A DNA stretch of 6,555 nt from an uncultured Flavobacteriales bacterium (GTDB taxonomy: Bacteria; Bacteroidota; Bacteroidia; Flavobacteriales; Crocinitomicaceae): NCBI GenBank assembly GCA_946479125.1, contig CAMLET010000190.1, positions 1 to 6,555 of the forward strand. The letters are read 5' to 3'. A program made the position numbers and the translations under genes. The notes beneath the pieces were generated by a model. That model made no database searches and was not told where the DNA came from. It was given only the letters and a program-made list of their open reading frames with translations. Positions 1 through 5,287 of the stretch are shown piece after piece (the first letter of the stretch is position 1; each line of letters starts with the position of its first letter).

Positions 1-548
1 ATTCGGGAACGGTTTACGTCATTGTCAATGATGCTGTTATTGACAAGGTTTCTTACTTCGGAGATTGGCATTTTAGTTTGGTGGATGAAACAGAAAATAA
101 AACATTGGAGCGCATTGATCCATTAGGAAATTCAGATTCAAAAGACAATTGGCATACCGCTTCGGAGCCTGTTGGTTTTGGTACACCAGGAAGACAAAAT
201 TCACAATATCAAGTGGTTGTTCAGAACGGTGATTTCGCGACAAATGAACCTGTTTTTTCACCAGATAATGATGGTTATCAAGATGTAATGTTGTTTAACT
301 ACGCATTTGTTGAACCTGGCCTATTGGCAACGGTTATTATCTACGATGATCAGGGGAGAGAAGTTAAAACGCTGTTTAAGAATGAGTTAATGGATGTTAA
401 AGGAACTTTTTCATGGAATGGCTTAAATGATGAGGAGATTAAGGCTGGGCTTGGTGTTTACCTTGCTGTTATTGAGTCATTTGGGATAGATGGAAATCAA
501 AAGTTTGTTAAAAGAATTGCATTTACTCTTGCAGGTAAACTTAACTAA
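1..548 (+). CDS. Lamin-tail-domain secreted protein, C-terminal part (5' end outside window)
   Basis: The reading frame is open from the left edge (first full codon at position 3) to TAA at 546-548, giving 181 visible residues. An apparent start at 78 is only an in-frame TTG leucine inside the domain. The first ~65 residues (GDWHFSLVDE, LERIDPLG, NWHTAS, GFGTPGRQNS) match the end of a lamin tail domain as found in large Bacteroidota surface proteins. From about 255 a second domain starts with FSPDNDGYQD, whose acidic spacing resembles a calcium-binding loop. It continues with IIYDDQGREVKTL, FSWNGLND and GLGVYLAVIE, the pattern of a FlgD-like Ig fold. The chain ends in TLAGKLN. Such proteins are exported and often cell-surface bound. 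I see no standard type A sorting tail, so if T9SS exports it, the FlgD-like domain may be the signal; that is inference. The N-terminal function cannot be told from this piece. Confidence 0.85.
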   Translation, partial: SGTVYVIVNDAVIDKVSYFGDWHFSLVDETENKTLERIDPLGNSDSKDNWHTASEPVGFGTPGRQNSQYQVVVQNGDFATNEPVFSPDNDGYQDVMLFNYAFVEPGLLATVIIYDDQGREVKTLFKNELMDVKGTFSWNGLNDEEIKAGLGVYLAVIESFGIDGNQKFVKRIAFTLAGKLN

Positions 549-559
549 CTATATATTTA
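529..559 (+). promoter_or_regulatory. Candidate Bacteroidota-type promoter for the 585 gene
   Basis: TTG at 529-531 is followed by a 20-nt spacer and TATATTTA at 552-559. This is seven of eight to the TAnnTTTG -7 element used by the primary sigma factor of Bacteroidota, with TTG as the -33 element. Transcription would begin near 565, leaving a leader of about 20 nt before the ATG at 585. It overlaps the end of the preceding gene, so read-through from that gene is the alternative. Matches this short arise by chance in AT-rich DNA. Confidence 0.35.
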
Positions 560-584
560 GATCAGGTTATTAACAAAGTGAGTT

Positions 585-1067
585 ATGAAAAGTGCAGTAT
601 TATTAGTGTTGATGACAGCGATGGTTTCCGTGTCATCATACGGACAAAACTACAAAACAGCGATTGGTATTAAAGGTGGATTTCCATATTATGGAACGCT
701 AGACATTAAACATGATTTTGGTGGTGGTTTTGGAGAATTTAGAATTGGCGGTGGAAGTCGCGATTGGTTTATTCAAGGGTTGTATGAGAAAAACTACGGC
801 ATCAGTGGTGGTTTGGAATGGTATTGGGGTGTAGGTGCGCATGTTGGATTTTGGAATTATGGTCCAGGATATAACGGTTACTACTACAAAGGAAAATACT
901 ACGGGAACTCATCATACGTTGGTTTAGACGGTGTTTTAGGTTTGGAGTATACCTTCGAAGCAATACCTCTGAACGTGGCAGTAGATTTTGGCCCATCATT
1001 TAATGGTTATCCTTATGGATACTTGTATTGGGGAGGTGCTTTAGCAGCCCGATTCGCGATAAAGTAA
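585..1067 (+). CDS. Small exported Gly/Tyr-rich protein, probable outer-membrane beta-barrel
   Basis: This is a 160-residue protein of unrecognised family. Residues 1-20 form a signal peptide: a Lys, a hydrophobic core (AVLLVLMTAMVSV) and SSYG before Gln21, a typical Bacteroidota signal peptidase I site; there is no lipobox Cys. The mature part is short alternating strands with Gly and aromatic residues (AIGIKGGF, FGEFRIGGG, WFIQGLYEKN, GLEWYWGVGAHVGFW, VGLDGVLGLEYTF, LNVAVDFGPSF, GGALAARFAIK), the look of a small barrel of about eight strands facing the periplasm and surface. Residues 92-111 hold eight Tyr and five Gly, probably an extracellular loop. The ATG at 585 is chosen because it gives this signal peptide. 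The gene starts 36 nt after the previous stop and ends just before a strong hairpin, so it is the last gene of its unit. A barrel-like periplasmic protein is the alternative. No enzymatic motif is visible. Confidence 0.8.
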   Translation: MKSAVLLVLMTAMVSVSSYGQNYKTAIGIKGGFPYYGTLDIKHDFGGGFGEFRIGGGSRDWFIQGLYEKNYGISGGLEWYWGVGAHVGFWNYGPGYNGYYYKGKYYGNSSYVGLDGVLGLEYTFEAIPLNVAVDFGPSFNGYPYGYLYWGGALAARFAIK

Positions 1068-1073
1068 ACACAT

Positions 1074-1108
1074 TAAAAAAGGGATGAATAAATTTCATCC
1101 CTTTTTTA
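1074..1108. terminator. Bidirectional intrinsic terminator between convergent genes
   Basis: A perfect 15-bp inverted repeat: the arms 1074-1088 and 1094-1108 are separated by a 5-nt loop (TAAAT). The stem core is GGGATGAA/TTCATCCC, flanked by six A on one side and six T on the other. It therefore forms a hairpin followed by a U-run in RNA from either strand. It sits between the stop of the exported protein (1067) and the stop of pyk (1136), which converge on it, so it can end both transcripts. Confidence 0.9.
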
Positions 1109-1135
1109 TTTCTCATTGAAAGCATCCGCTTTCTC

Positions 1136-2554
1136 TTATTCTACATAACTTAATTTCAACATGTTCGATTTTCCATTTTCTTCAATTGGAATGGAAGCTA
1201 TGTTGATCACTAAATCTCCTTGTTTTAACAATCCATCTTTTTGCAATAGATATTTGATATCGGCAATTGTATGGTCTGTGCTCACTTTCTTGTTGTAGTA
1301 GAAAGCACGAACCCCCCAAACTAGATTCAATTGCGTTAGAATCTCTCTATTTGCTGTAAACACAAAGATGGGAGCATTTGGTCGCTGTGAAGCAATTTTA
1401 TATGCTGTATAACCCGAATAGCTCATCGTAATAATGGCATCTGCCTCTACACGCTGTGCCAAACGACAAGCGTTGAAACAAACCGAATCTGAGATGAAAC
1501 GAGATTGTGATTTCTCAGGAATTTCTTCTTTATGATAAATTCCATCAAAATTCTCCATTTCCTTCACAATGTTACTCATCGTCTGAATGACTTCGATTGG
1601 GAATTTACCAACGGAGGTTTCTCCTGAAAGCATTACAGCATCAGCTCCATCAAGAACTGCATTTGCAACGTCATTTACTTCTGCACGCGTTGGAGAAATA
1701 CTCGTAATCATACTTTCCATCATCTGCGTAGCAACAATTACTGGCTTCGCGTATTGGTGACCTTTACGGATCAACATTTTCTGGATCAATGGAACGTTTT
1801 GGTAAGGAACTTCAACGCCTAAATCTCCACGAGCAACCATTAGTGCATCAGCTGCATGAACAATTGCATCAATATCATCAACCGCTTCCGGTTTTTCAAT
1901 TTTCGCAATCACTTTCGCTTTTGCTTTTCTATTGGAAATAATGTGCTTCAATTCGATAATATCTCTCGCAGAACGAACAAATGAAAGTCCAATCCAATCC
2001 ACTTCGTTGCTCAATGCAAATTCCAAATCCGCTCTATCTTTTTCTGTTAGCGAAGGAAGTGAAATCACGGTATTTGGTAAGTTAACACCTTTTTTAGAGG
2101 AGAGAATTCCACCGTGAATGACTTTCGCCTTAATCTCACGTTCACCGTCTGTGCTAACAATTTCCATCATCAGCTTTCCGTCGTCAAGTAAGATACGTTC
2201 GCCTGGTTTTACATCCTGAGGCATTTGAGCGTAGCTTATTCCAAACTTGTCCTTGGTACCAACAATTTTCTCCGTAACAATGGTAACGCTTGCGCCATTT
2301 TCCATCATTACACCATTGTTTTCCATTTCGTAGGTACGAATTTTCGGACCTTGTAAATCGGCAAGAATGGCAACGTTCAGTCCCATTTCCTCGTTCAATT
2401 CACGGATAACTTTAATGCTCTCCAAATGATCTTCATGAGAACCATGAGAGCAATTTAATCTACATACATTAACACCTTCCTGTAGCATTCTTCTGAGCAC
2501 GTCTTTCGGAGTACTCGCAGGACCAAGTGTTGCAACAATTTTCGTTTTCTTCAT
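1136..2554 (-). CDS. pyk: Pyruvate kinase
   Basis: A 472-residue enzyme, normal for bacterial pyruvate kinase, converting phosphoenolpyruvate and ADP to pyruvate and ATP in the cytoplasm at the end of glycolysis. Visible features: N-terminal TKIVATLGPAS; phosphate-binding R32, N34, S36, H37 (RLNCSHG, with Cys35 where Phe is usual); ADLQGPKIRT at 65-74; B domain about 70-165; catalytic Lys218 and metal ligand Glu220 in VIAKIEKPEAV; ARGDLGVEVP with Asp244; Thr276 in ATQMMESM; RAEVNDVANAVLDGADAVMLSGET at 290-313; C-terminal regulatory domain about 340-472 with SYSGYTAYKIASQRP. Leu67, Gln68 and Lys71 in the ADLQGPK stretch are the residues linked to K+-independent activity. The ATG at 2554 is preferred over an in-frame start at 2599 because the family begins at MKKTKIVATLGP and the longer form would run back into the upstream gene. 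It starts 1 nt after the stop of the IPExxxVDY gene, so the two are surely co-transcribed. Confidence 0.98.
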   Translation of the reverse strand: MKKTKIVATLGPASTPKDVLRRMLQEGVNVCRLNCSHGSHEDHLESIKVIRELNEEMGLNVAILADLQGPKIRTYEMENNGVMMENGASVTIVTEKIVGTKDKFGISYAQMPQDVKPGERILLDDGKLMMEIVSTDGEREIKAKVIHGGILSSKKGVNLPNTVISLPSLTEKDRADLEFALSNEVDWIGLSFVRSARDIIELKHIISNRKAKAKVIAKIEKPEAVDDIDAIVHAADALMVARGDLGVEVPYQNVPLIQKMLIRKGHQYAKPVIVATQMMESMITSISPTRAEVNDVANAVLDGADAVMLSGETSVGKFPIEVIQTMSNIVKEMENFDGIYHKEEIPEKSQSRFISDSVCFNACRLAQRVEADAIITMSYSGYTAYKIASQRPNAPIFVFTANREILTQLNLVWGVRAFYYNKKVSTDHTIADIKYLLQKDGLLKQGDLVINIASIPIEENGKSNMLKLSYVE

Positions 2555-2555
2555 A

Positions 2556-2984
2556 TTACAATATAATATTTTCAGCTGAAGCAATAGTGGTTGGATCATA
2601 ACTAAACACAGCCATGATATTTCCTACACGTTTCAATTTTGTTACTACTTCTTCAACTGTTTCCAACTGGAGATTATTCAGAATGATGAAATAGTCGATC
2701 TGATGATATTCAGGAATAAGGAACTTGTTTTCCGATTTATTCTTGATAAAATAGTATTCGACGTAATTCTCTTCGTCTTTCCACTGGAAATAAGTGTGTT
2801 TGGATTGTGAAAGACCTTTTTTATTCGACATTTCGAACAGATCAGGAGCTTTTTCCAACTGCCATTTTAAAGTAGAATTGATATCCCAAACCACGCGGTA
2901 GTCGGGATGCGGGGTACAGATTCCAACCAAATCGAATTCAATTTCGTTTTCAAAATCGAGTACGTGTCTCTTCTGTTTACCCAT
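2556..2984 (-). CDS. IPExxxVDY family protein (unknown function)
   Basis: A 142-residue cytoplasmic protein with no signal peptide or membrane segment. Residues 90-98 read IPEYHQIDY, the hallmark of the IPExxxVDY family with Ile for the Val, flanked by hydrophobic stretches (KFL before, FIILNN after). Other visible parts are an N-terminal FENEIEFDLVGI, a WDIN/LKW segment at 33-41, YVEYYFIKN at 74-82 and a final helix-like LETVEEVVTKLKRVGNI. The family is known from Bacteroidota and is commonly found directly in front of pyk, often after acpP-fabF-rnc; no such genes precede it here. Its stop (TAA) is separated from the pyk ATG by one T, which suggests translational coupling. Its biochemical role is not known to me; a part in tuning or assembling pyruvate kinase is only a guess from context. 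I see no convincing promoter in the 100 nt upstream of the ATG at 2984. Confidence 0.9.
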   Translation of the reverse strand: MGKQKRHVLDFENEIEFDLVGICTPHPDYRVVWDINSTLKWQLEKAPDLFEMSNKKGLSQSKHTYFQWKDEENYVEYYFIKNKSENKFLIPEYHQIDYFIILNNLQLETVEEVVTKLKRVGNIMAVFSYDPTTIASAENIIL

Positions 2985-3086
2985 TGCTACTTTAACTAGG
3001 TGAAGTTAAGCATTAATGATGCATTGAAAGTGAAGCCTGCGTTAAAAGTAGTGAAGAACGAAAAGTTTATAACTTGGTGGAAATAC

Positions 3087-3133
3087 AAAGCCTTGATCCT
3101 GTCCCGTACGTACGAGATCAGAACCAAGGCTTT
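3087..3133 (-). terminator. Long interrupted hairpin downstream of the LRR gene
   Basis: The arms AAAGCCTTG (3087-3095) and CAAGGCTTT (3125-3133) are perfect 9-bp complements. Inside them CTG (3099-3101) can pair with CAG (3119-3121), and near the centre lies the self-complementary CGTACGTACG (3105-3114). The whole 47 nt can fold into one long interrupted hairpin. It lies 38 nt past the LRR stop and 100 nt before the IPExxxVDY start. On the minus strand it is followed by TTTGTATTTCC, not a clean U-run, so efficient intrinsic termination is uncertain. Alternatives are an mRNA-stabilising 3' structure or part of the leader of the next operon. Confidence 0.5.
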
Positions 3134-3139
3134 ACTATG

Positions 3140-3160
3140 AAAAAAATGAAAGTACTTTCG
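3140..3160 (-). terminator. Weak hairpin plus T7 tract after the LRR stop
   Basis: On the minus strand, 12 nt after the LRR stop, GAAAGTACTTTC (3159-3148, a perfect 12-nt palindrome) can form a short stem GAAA/TTTC around GTAC. It is followed by A and seven T (3146-3140). The order stem then T-run fits an intrinsic terminator for the LRR gene, but the stem is short and AT-rich. The longer structure at 3087-3133 follows and may do the main work. Confidence 0.4.
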
Positions 3161-3171
3161 TAGTCTTGGAA

Positions 3172-4437
3172 CTACTGCTTTACAAACATTGCTTTTGAAC
3201 CGTTTTGAGTTTGAATGAAGTAAGTACCTGCATTGAGGTTTTCAATGGCAATACTATTTGTTCCTTCGGCCAGCACATATTGTTGAATGATTTCACCCAT
3301 AATATTCACGATTTGAATAGTTGCGGCAGAATTCAATTCTATGTTCAGCACATTCGTTGCTGGATTCGGATAAACATTCAGAACAAGTTGTTGGGCTTCT
3401 ATTATCCCAAGTCCATCACAATCTTCGCTATAACTAGCAATCGTATCTTTGTTGTACTGTTGACCCCAGTTGGTTGTTGACCATATTTCGTCGTCTACTT
3501 CGATGCATGTCAGGTTAGGATTTTGAGAAGCATACATTGCCCCGAACTCGGAGTTGTGACCATTTGCCAAATTCAATCCGGATATACTTGTTGCTTCGCA
3601 CCAAATGCTTCGCATCGCGACATGATTGCTAATGTCAATATTTCCAACCAATGGATTGTTGCTGACATCCATAGCCTCTAGACTCATGTTATTACTAATA
3701 TCTATGGATGTAAGGGCGTTTCTCGAAGCATAAATCGTAACAAGGTTCGTCAGATTTGAAAGATCCAGAGAAGTAATGTCATTGTTGTAACAGTTTATCC
3801 AAGTTATCGCATCGTTGTTACTCAAATCCAGCGATGTCAGTAAGTTTCCGGCAACACCAAAAATCTCGAGCAATGTATTGTTAGATAGATCAATGGTTGT
3901 TAGTTCATTCGGATCTGGCGAATTATAATTTGCTGGTTCAAAATGGACCAACTGTGTGTTATTCGTTACGTCGAGAGTTGATAGACTGCAGTTTCCGCAA
4001 GTAAGCATACTCAATGCGGGAAGCATGCTAACATCAAGTGTCTCTAAGGGATTATTTTCACAACGCAACTCAACCAACTGAGTATTGTTACTTACATTCA
4101 AAGAAGTAAGGTCGTTGTTATAAACATCCAAAACTGTCAGTGCCGTGTTTTGCGATAGATCAAGAGTTGTAACCGGGTTGTAAACAATCGTCAGACTATG
4201 CAGGTTTACAAATGCCTCCAGTCCAGTAAAATCTGAGATATTCAGAAAATTGCAATTGATGCTTGTCGAGAAAGCTGTTGCTTCACTCACCTGTATTTCA
4301 GAATCGGCATTGGTATTAATGTTTGGATCTGCAACCAAATAAGCCTTAAAGTTAGCATCAGGAATAGTTACGTTCTGAGCAAATGTGCCAGCAGTTATAC
4401 CAATTCCAAAAAGTGTTGTGAGTAATGATTTTTTCAT
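3172..4437 (-). CDS. Secreted leucine-rich-repeat protein with T9SS type A sorting domain
   Basis: A 421-residue exported protein. Residues 1-20 are a signal peptide (MKKSLLTTLFGIGITAGTFA, then Gln21). Residues 23-60 (TIPDANFKAYL, DSEIQVSEA) are the N-terminal cap typical of Bacteroidota LRR proteins. About nine LRR units of mostly 21 residues follow at 89-284 (LTSLDLSNN pattern). A module with Cys311 (NLTCIEVDD) and Cys340 (YSEDC) comes next and could form a disulphide. Residues 351-421 are a type A sorting domain: LNVYPNPATNVLNIE, IVNIMGEII, NLNAGTYFIQTQNG and the end FVKQ. The type IX machinery moves such cargo across the outer membrane and normally removes this tail. LRR surfaces usually bind proteins or glycans; the ligand here is unknown. 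The ATG at 4437 is chosen because it opens an ideal signal peptide. An in-frame ATG at 4458 (MKTKDLRMKKS) is also possible, while 4491 is unlikely. The gene lies 94 nt after the LytTR regulator on the same strand. Confidence 0.93.
   Translation of the reverse strand: MKKSLLTTLFGIGITAGTFAQNVTIPDANFKAYLVADPNINTNADSEIQVSEATAFSTSINCNFLNISDFTGLEAFVNLHSLTIVYNPVTTLDLSQNTALTVLDVYNNDLTSLNVSNNTQLVELRCENNPLETLDVSMLPALSMLTCGNCSLSTLDVTNNTQLVHFEPANYNSPDPNELTTIDLSNNTLLEIFGVAGNLLTSLDLSNNDAITWINCYNNDITSLDLSNLTNLVTIYASRNALTSIDISNNMSLEAMDVSNNPLVGNIDISNHVAMRSIWCEATSISGLNLANGHNSEFGAMYASQNPNLTCIEVDDEIWSTTNWGQQYNKDTIASYSEDCDGLGIIEAQQLVLNVYPNPATNVLNIELNSAATIQIVNIMGEIIQQYVLAEGTNSIAIENLNAGTYFIQTQNGSKAMFVKQ
3586..4173 (-). 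repeat. LRR array, about nine units of 21 residues (63 nt)
   Basis: In-frame protein repeats with starts at residues 89, 110, 131, 152, 179, 200, 221, 242 and 263. The consensus is L-T-S-L-D-L-S-N-N-x-x-L-x-x-L-x-x-x-N-N-x. Eight units are 21 or 22 residues long. The unit at 152-178 is 27 because of an extra six-residue loop around YNSPDPNE. DNA copies have diverged, so the repeat is much clearer in protein than in nucleotide sequence, which argues for an old array. Confidence 0.85.
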
Positions 4438-4461
4438 ACGTAAGTCCTTAGTTTTCATACG
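4431..4461 (-). repeat. 10-bp direct repeat with 21-bp spacing at the LRR gene start
   Basis: CGTATGAAAA occurs twice on the minus strand, at 4461-4452 and 4440-4431, exactly 21 bp apart and on the same face of the helix. The downstream copy contains the chosen start codon and the upstream copy contains the alternative in-frame ATG. The spacing equals that of typical LytTR-protein binding sites, and a LytTR regulator is encoded just upstream. The alternative is a local duplication of the start region, since the encoded residues also resemble each other (RMKTKDL / RMKKSLL). Confidence 0.45.
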
Positions 4462-4491
4462 AAAATAGGACTGAGGTGTGTGAGATCTCAA
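4460..4491 (-). promoter_or_regulatory. Candidate promoter of the LRR gene
   Basis: On the minus strand TTG (4491-4489) is followed by a 21-nt spacer and TATTTTCG (4467-4460), seven of eight to the TAnnTTTG -7 element. Transcription would begin near 4455, leaving about 18 nt before the ATG at 4437. It would start at or inside the alternative ATG at 4458, which favours the shorter protein. The -33 TTG overlaps the palindrome TGAGATCTCA (4481-4490). Confidence 0.35.
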
Positions 4492-4531
4492 TGTTTCTTA
4501 GAGAACGACACAGTTGAACTAGGGAATGAAC

Positions 4532-5287
4532 TTAATGTTCTTTTTCGATCAGTTCAAGGAACGTTTGACGATGGCTGCGCGATAAACTAATCTGCTTTCC
4601 ACTCTTCATAATAATGGTTCCACGATCTTCTTTGCGGAAGGCTTGAAAATGGTTTCGATTGATGATGTAAGAACGATGAACCTTGGTGAAAGCATCGAAG
4701 TTACAAAGCAAGTTTTCGAAGTGTTTCAGGTGTTTTGAAACCAATTTTCGTTCACCATTTACAAAGAACAAATTCACGTAGGTGTTGTCGGCTTCCAGAT
4801 ATTCCAGGTCTTCTGTATTGATATATTCGTTACCATAGTTTACTGGAATGGAAATGGTATTGTTTTCCTGAATTTTTAGATTCTCCGATAGCAGTTTCAA
4901 TTGCTCCGACGTACGTTTCAGTTCTGTTTGCGTTCGTACTTTCGCCAATGCTTCCAACAGTTCCTTTTCCTTTACTGGTTTTATGAGGTAATCAACTGCT
5001 GAAAGGCGGAACGCTTGCAGCGCATATTGATTGTAAGCGGTAATAAATACAATGTGGAAGTTAATCTCGGATTCTTTTAATTCGTCAACCAATTGCAAAC
5101 CACTTTTGCCTGGCATTTCGATGTCCAAAAACACCAAATCTGGTTTTTCCGCTCGAATTAAGCTTACAGCTTGTTCTACGTTTTCGGCTTCTCCAACAAT
5201 GGAAACATCTGTTGCCAGCTCAGAAAGCATCAATCGAAGTAATTTTCGAACTTGCGGTGCGTCATCTACGATCAGTGCTTTAATCAT
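4532..5287 (-). CDS. LytTR-family response regulator
   Basis: A 251-residue DNA-binding response regulator. The receiver domain (1-~120) has acidic Asp8/Asp9 (ALIVDD), phospho-acceptor Asp55 (LVFLDIEMPG), Thr83 (FITAY), Tyr100 and Lys103 (DYLIKPV). A helical linker of about 25 residues (TELKRTSEQLKLLSENLK) leads to a LytTR domain at ~150-250 with LEYLEADNTYVNLFF, KLVSKHLKHFENLL, FTKVHRSYIINRNH and ISLSRSHRQTFLELI. Phosphorylation by the adjacent kinase should promote dimerisation and DNA binding. The ATG at 5287 opens exactly at the family start MIKALIVDD; the in-frame codons back to 5368 lie inside the kinase gene and add an unrelated 27-residue leader. It overlaps the kinase gene by 8 nt (ATGATTAA), so the pair is translationally coupled. 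No terminator is obvious after its stop, so read-through into the LRR gene is possible. Confidence 0.95.
   Translation of the reverse strand: MIKALIVDDAPQVRKLLRLMLSELATDVSIVGEAENVEQAVSLIRAEKPDLVFLDIEMPGKSGLQLVDELKESEINFHIVFITAYNQYALQAFRLSAVDYLIKPVKEKELLEALAKVRTQTELKRTSEQLKLLSENLKIQENNTISIPVNYGNEYINTEDLEYLEADNTYVNLFFVNGERKLVSKHLKHFENLLCNFDAFTKVHRSYIINRNHFQAFRKEDRGTIIMKSGKQISLSRSHRQTFLELIEKEH

Larger units (their letters stand above)
2985..3171. other. Intergenic region between LRR gene and IPExxxVDY-pyk
   Basis: A 187-nt gap holding the two inverted-repeat elements at 3140-3160 and 3087-3133. The remaining ~100 nt (2985-3086) should carry the promoter and 5' leader of IPExxxVDY-pyk. TACTTTTA on the minus strand resembles a -7 element but has no TTG at the right distance, so I do not call a promoter. 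A small inverted repeat AAGTT-TAT-AACTT lies at 3063-3075. No coding sequence is evident. Confidence 0.6.

Noticed and set aside
73..261. Minus-strand open frame of 62 residues
   Set aside because: It is antisense to the lamin-tail coding frame, with no motif or start context.
290..300. Missing Gly pair in the kinase ATP-lid region (SFATQALEKR, residues counted from the 6302 leucine)
   Set aside because: The SFAT-type variant is common in Bacteroidota LytS-like kinases, so it is not a sign of an inactive enzyme. The numbers given are residue positions, not bases; the DNA lies near 5403-5435.
802..999. Minus-strand open frame of 65 residues
   Set aside because: It is antisense to the exported protein, and its His/Asn-rich translation looks like a shadow frame.
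1932..2117. Plus-strand open frame inside pyk
   Set aside because: Shadow of a strongly conserved enzyme gene; no independent signals.
2555..2599. Fifteen-residue N-terminal extension of pyruvate kinase from an in-frame start at 2599
   Set aside because: The family begins at MKKTKIVATLGP, and the extension lies over the end of the upstream gene in another frame.
2985..3171. Riboswitch or small RNA upstream of IPExxxVDY-pyk
   Set aside because: Only simple inverted repeats are visible and no known riboswitch core is recognisable; a terminator-type role is simpler.
3205..3480. Plus-strand open frame of 91 residues inside the LRR gene
   Set aside because: It is antisense to the sorting domain, and its translation shows no domain or signal peptide.
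3586..4173. CRISPR-like or DNA tandem repeat because of the 63-nt period
   Set aside because: The period is that of LRR codons; DNA copies are diverged, in frame, and have no spacer structure.
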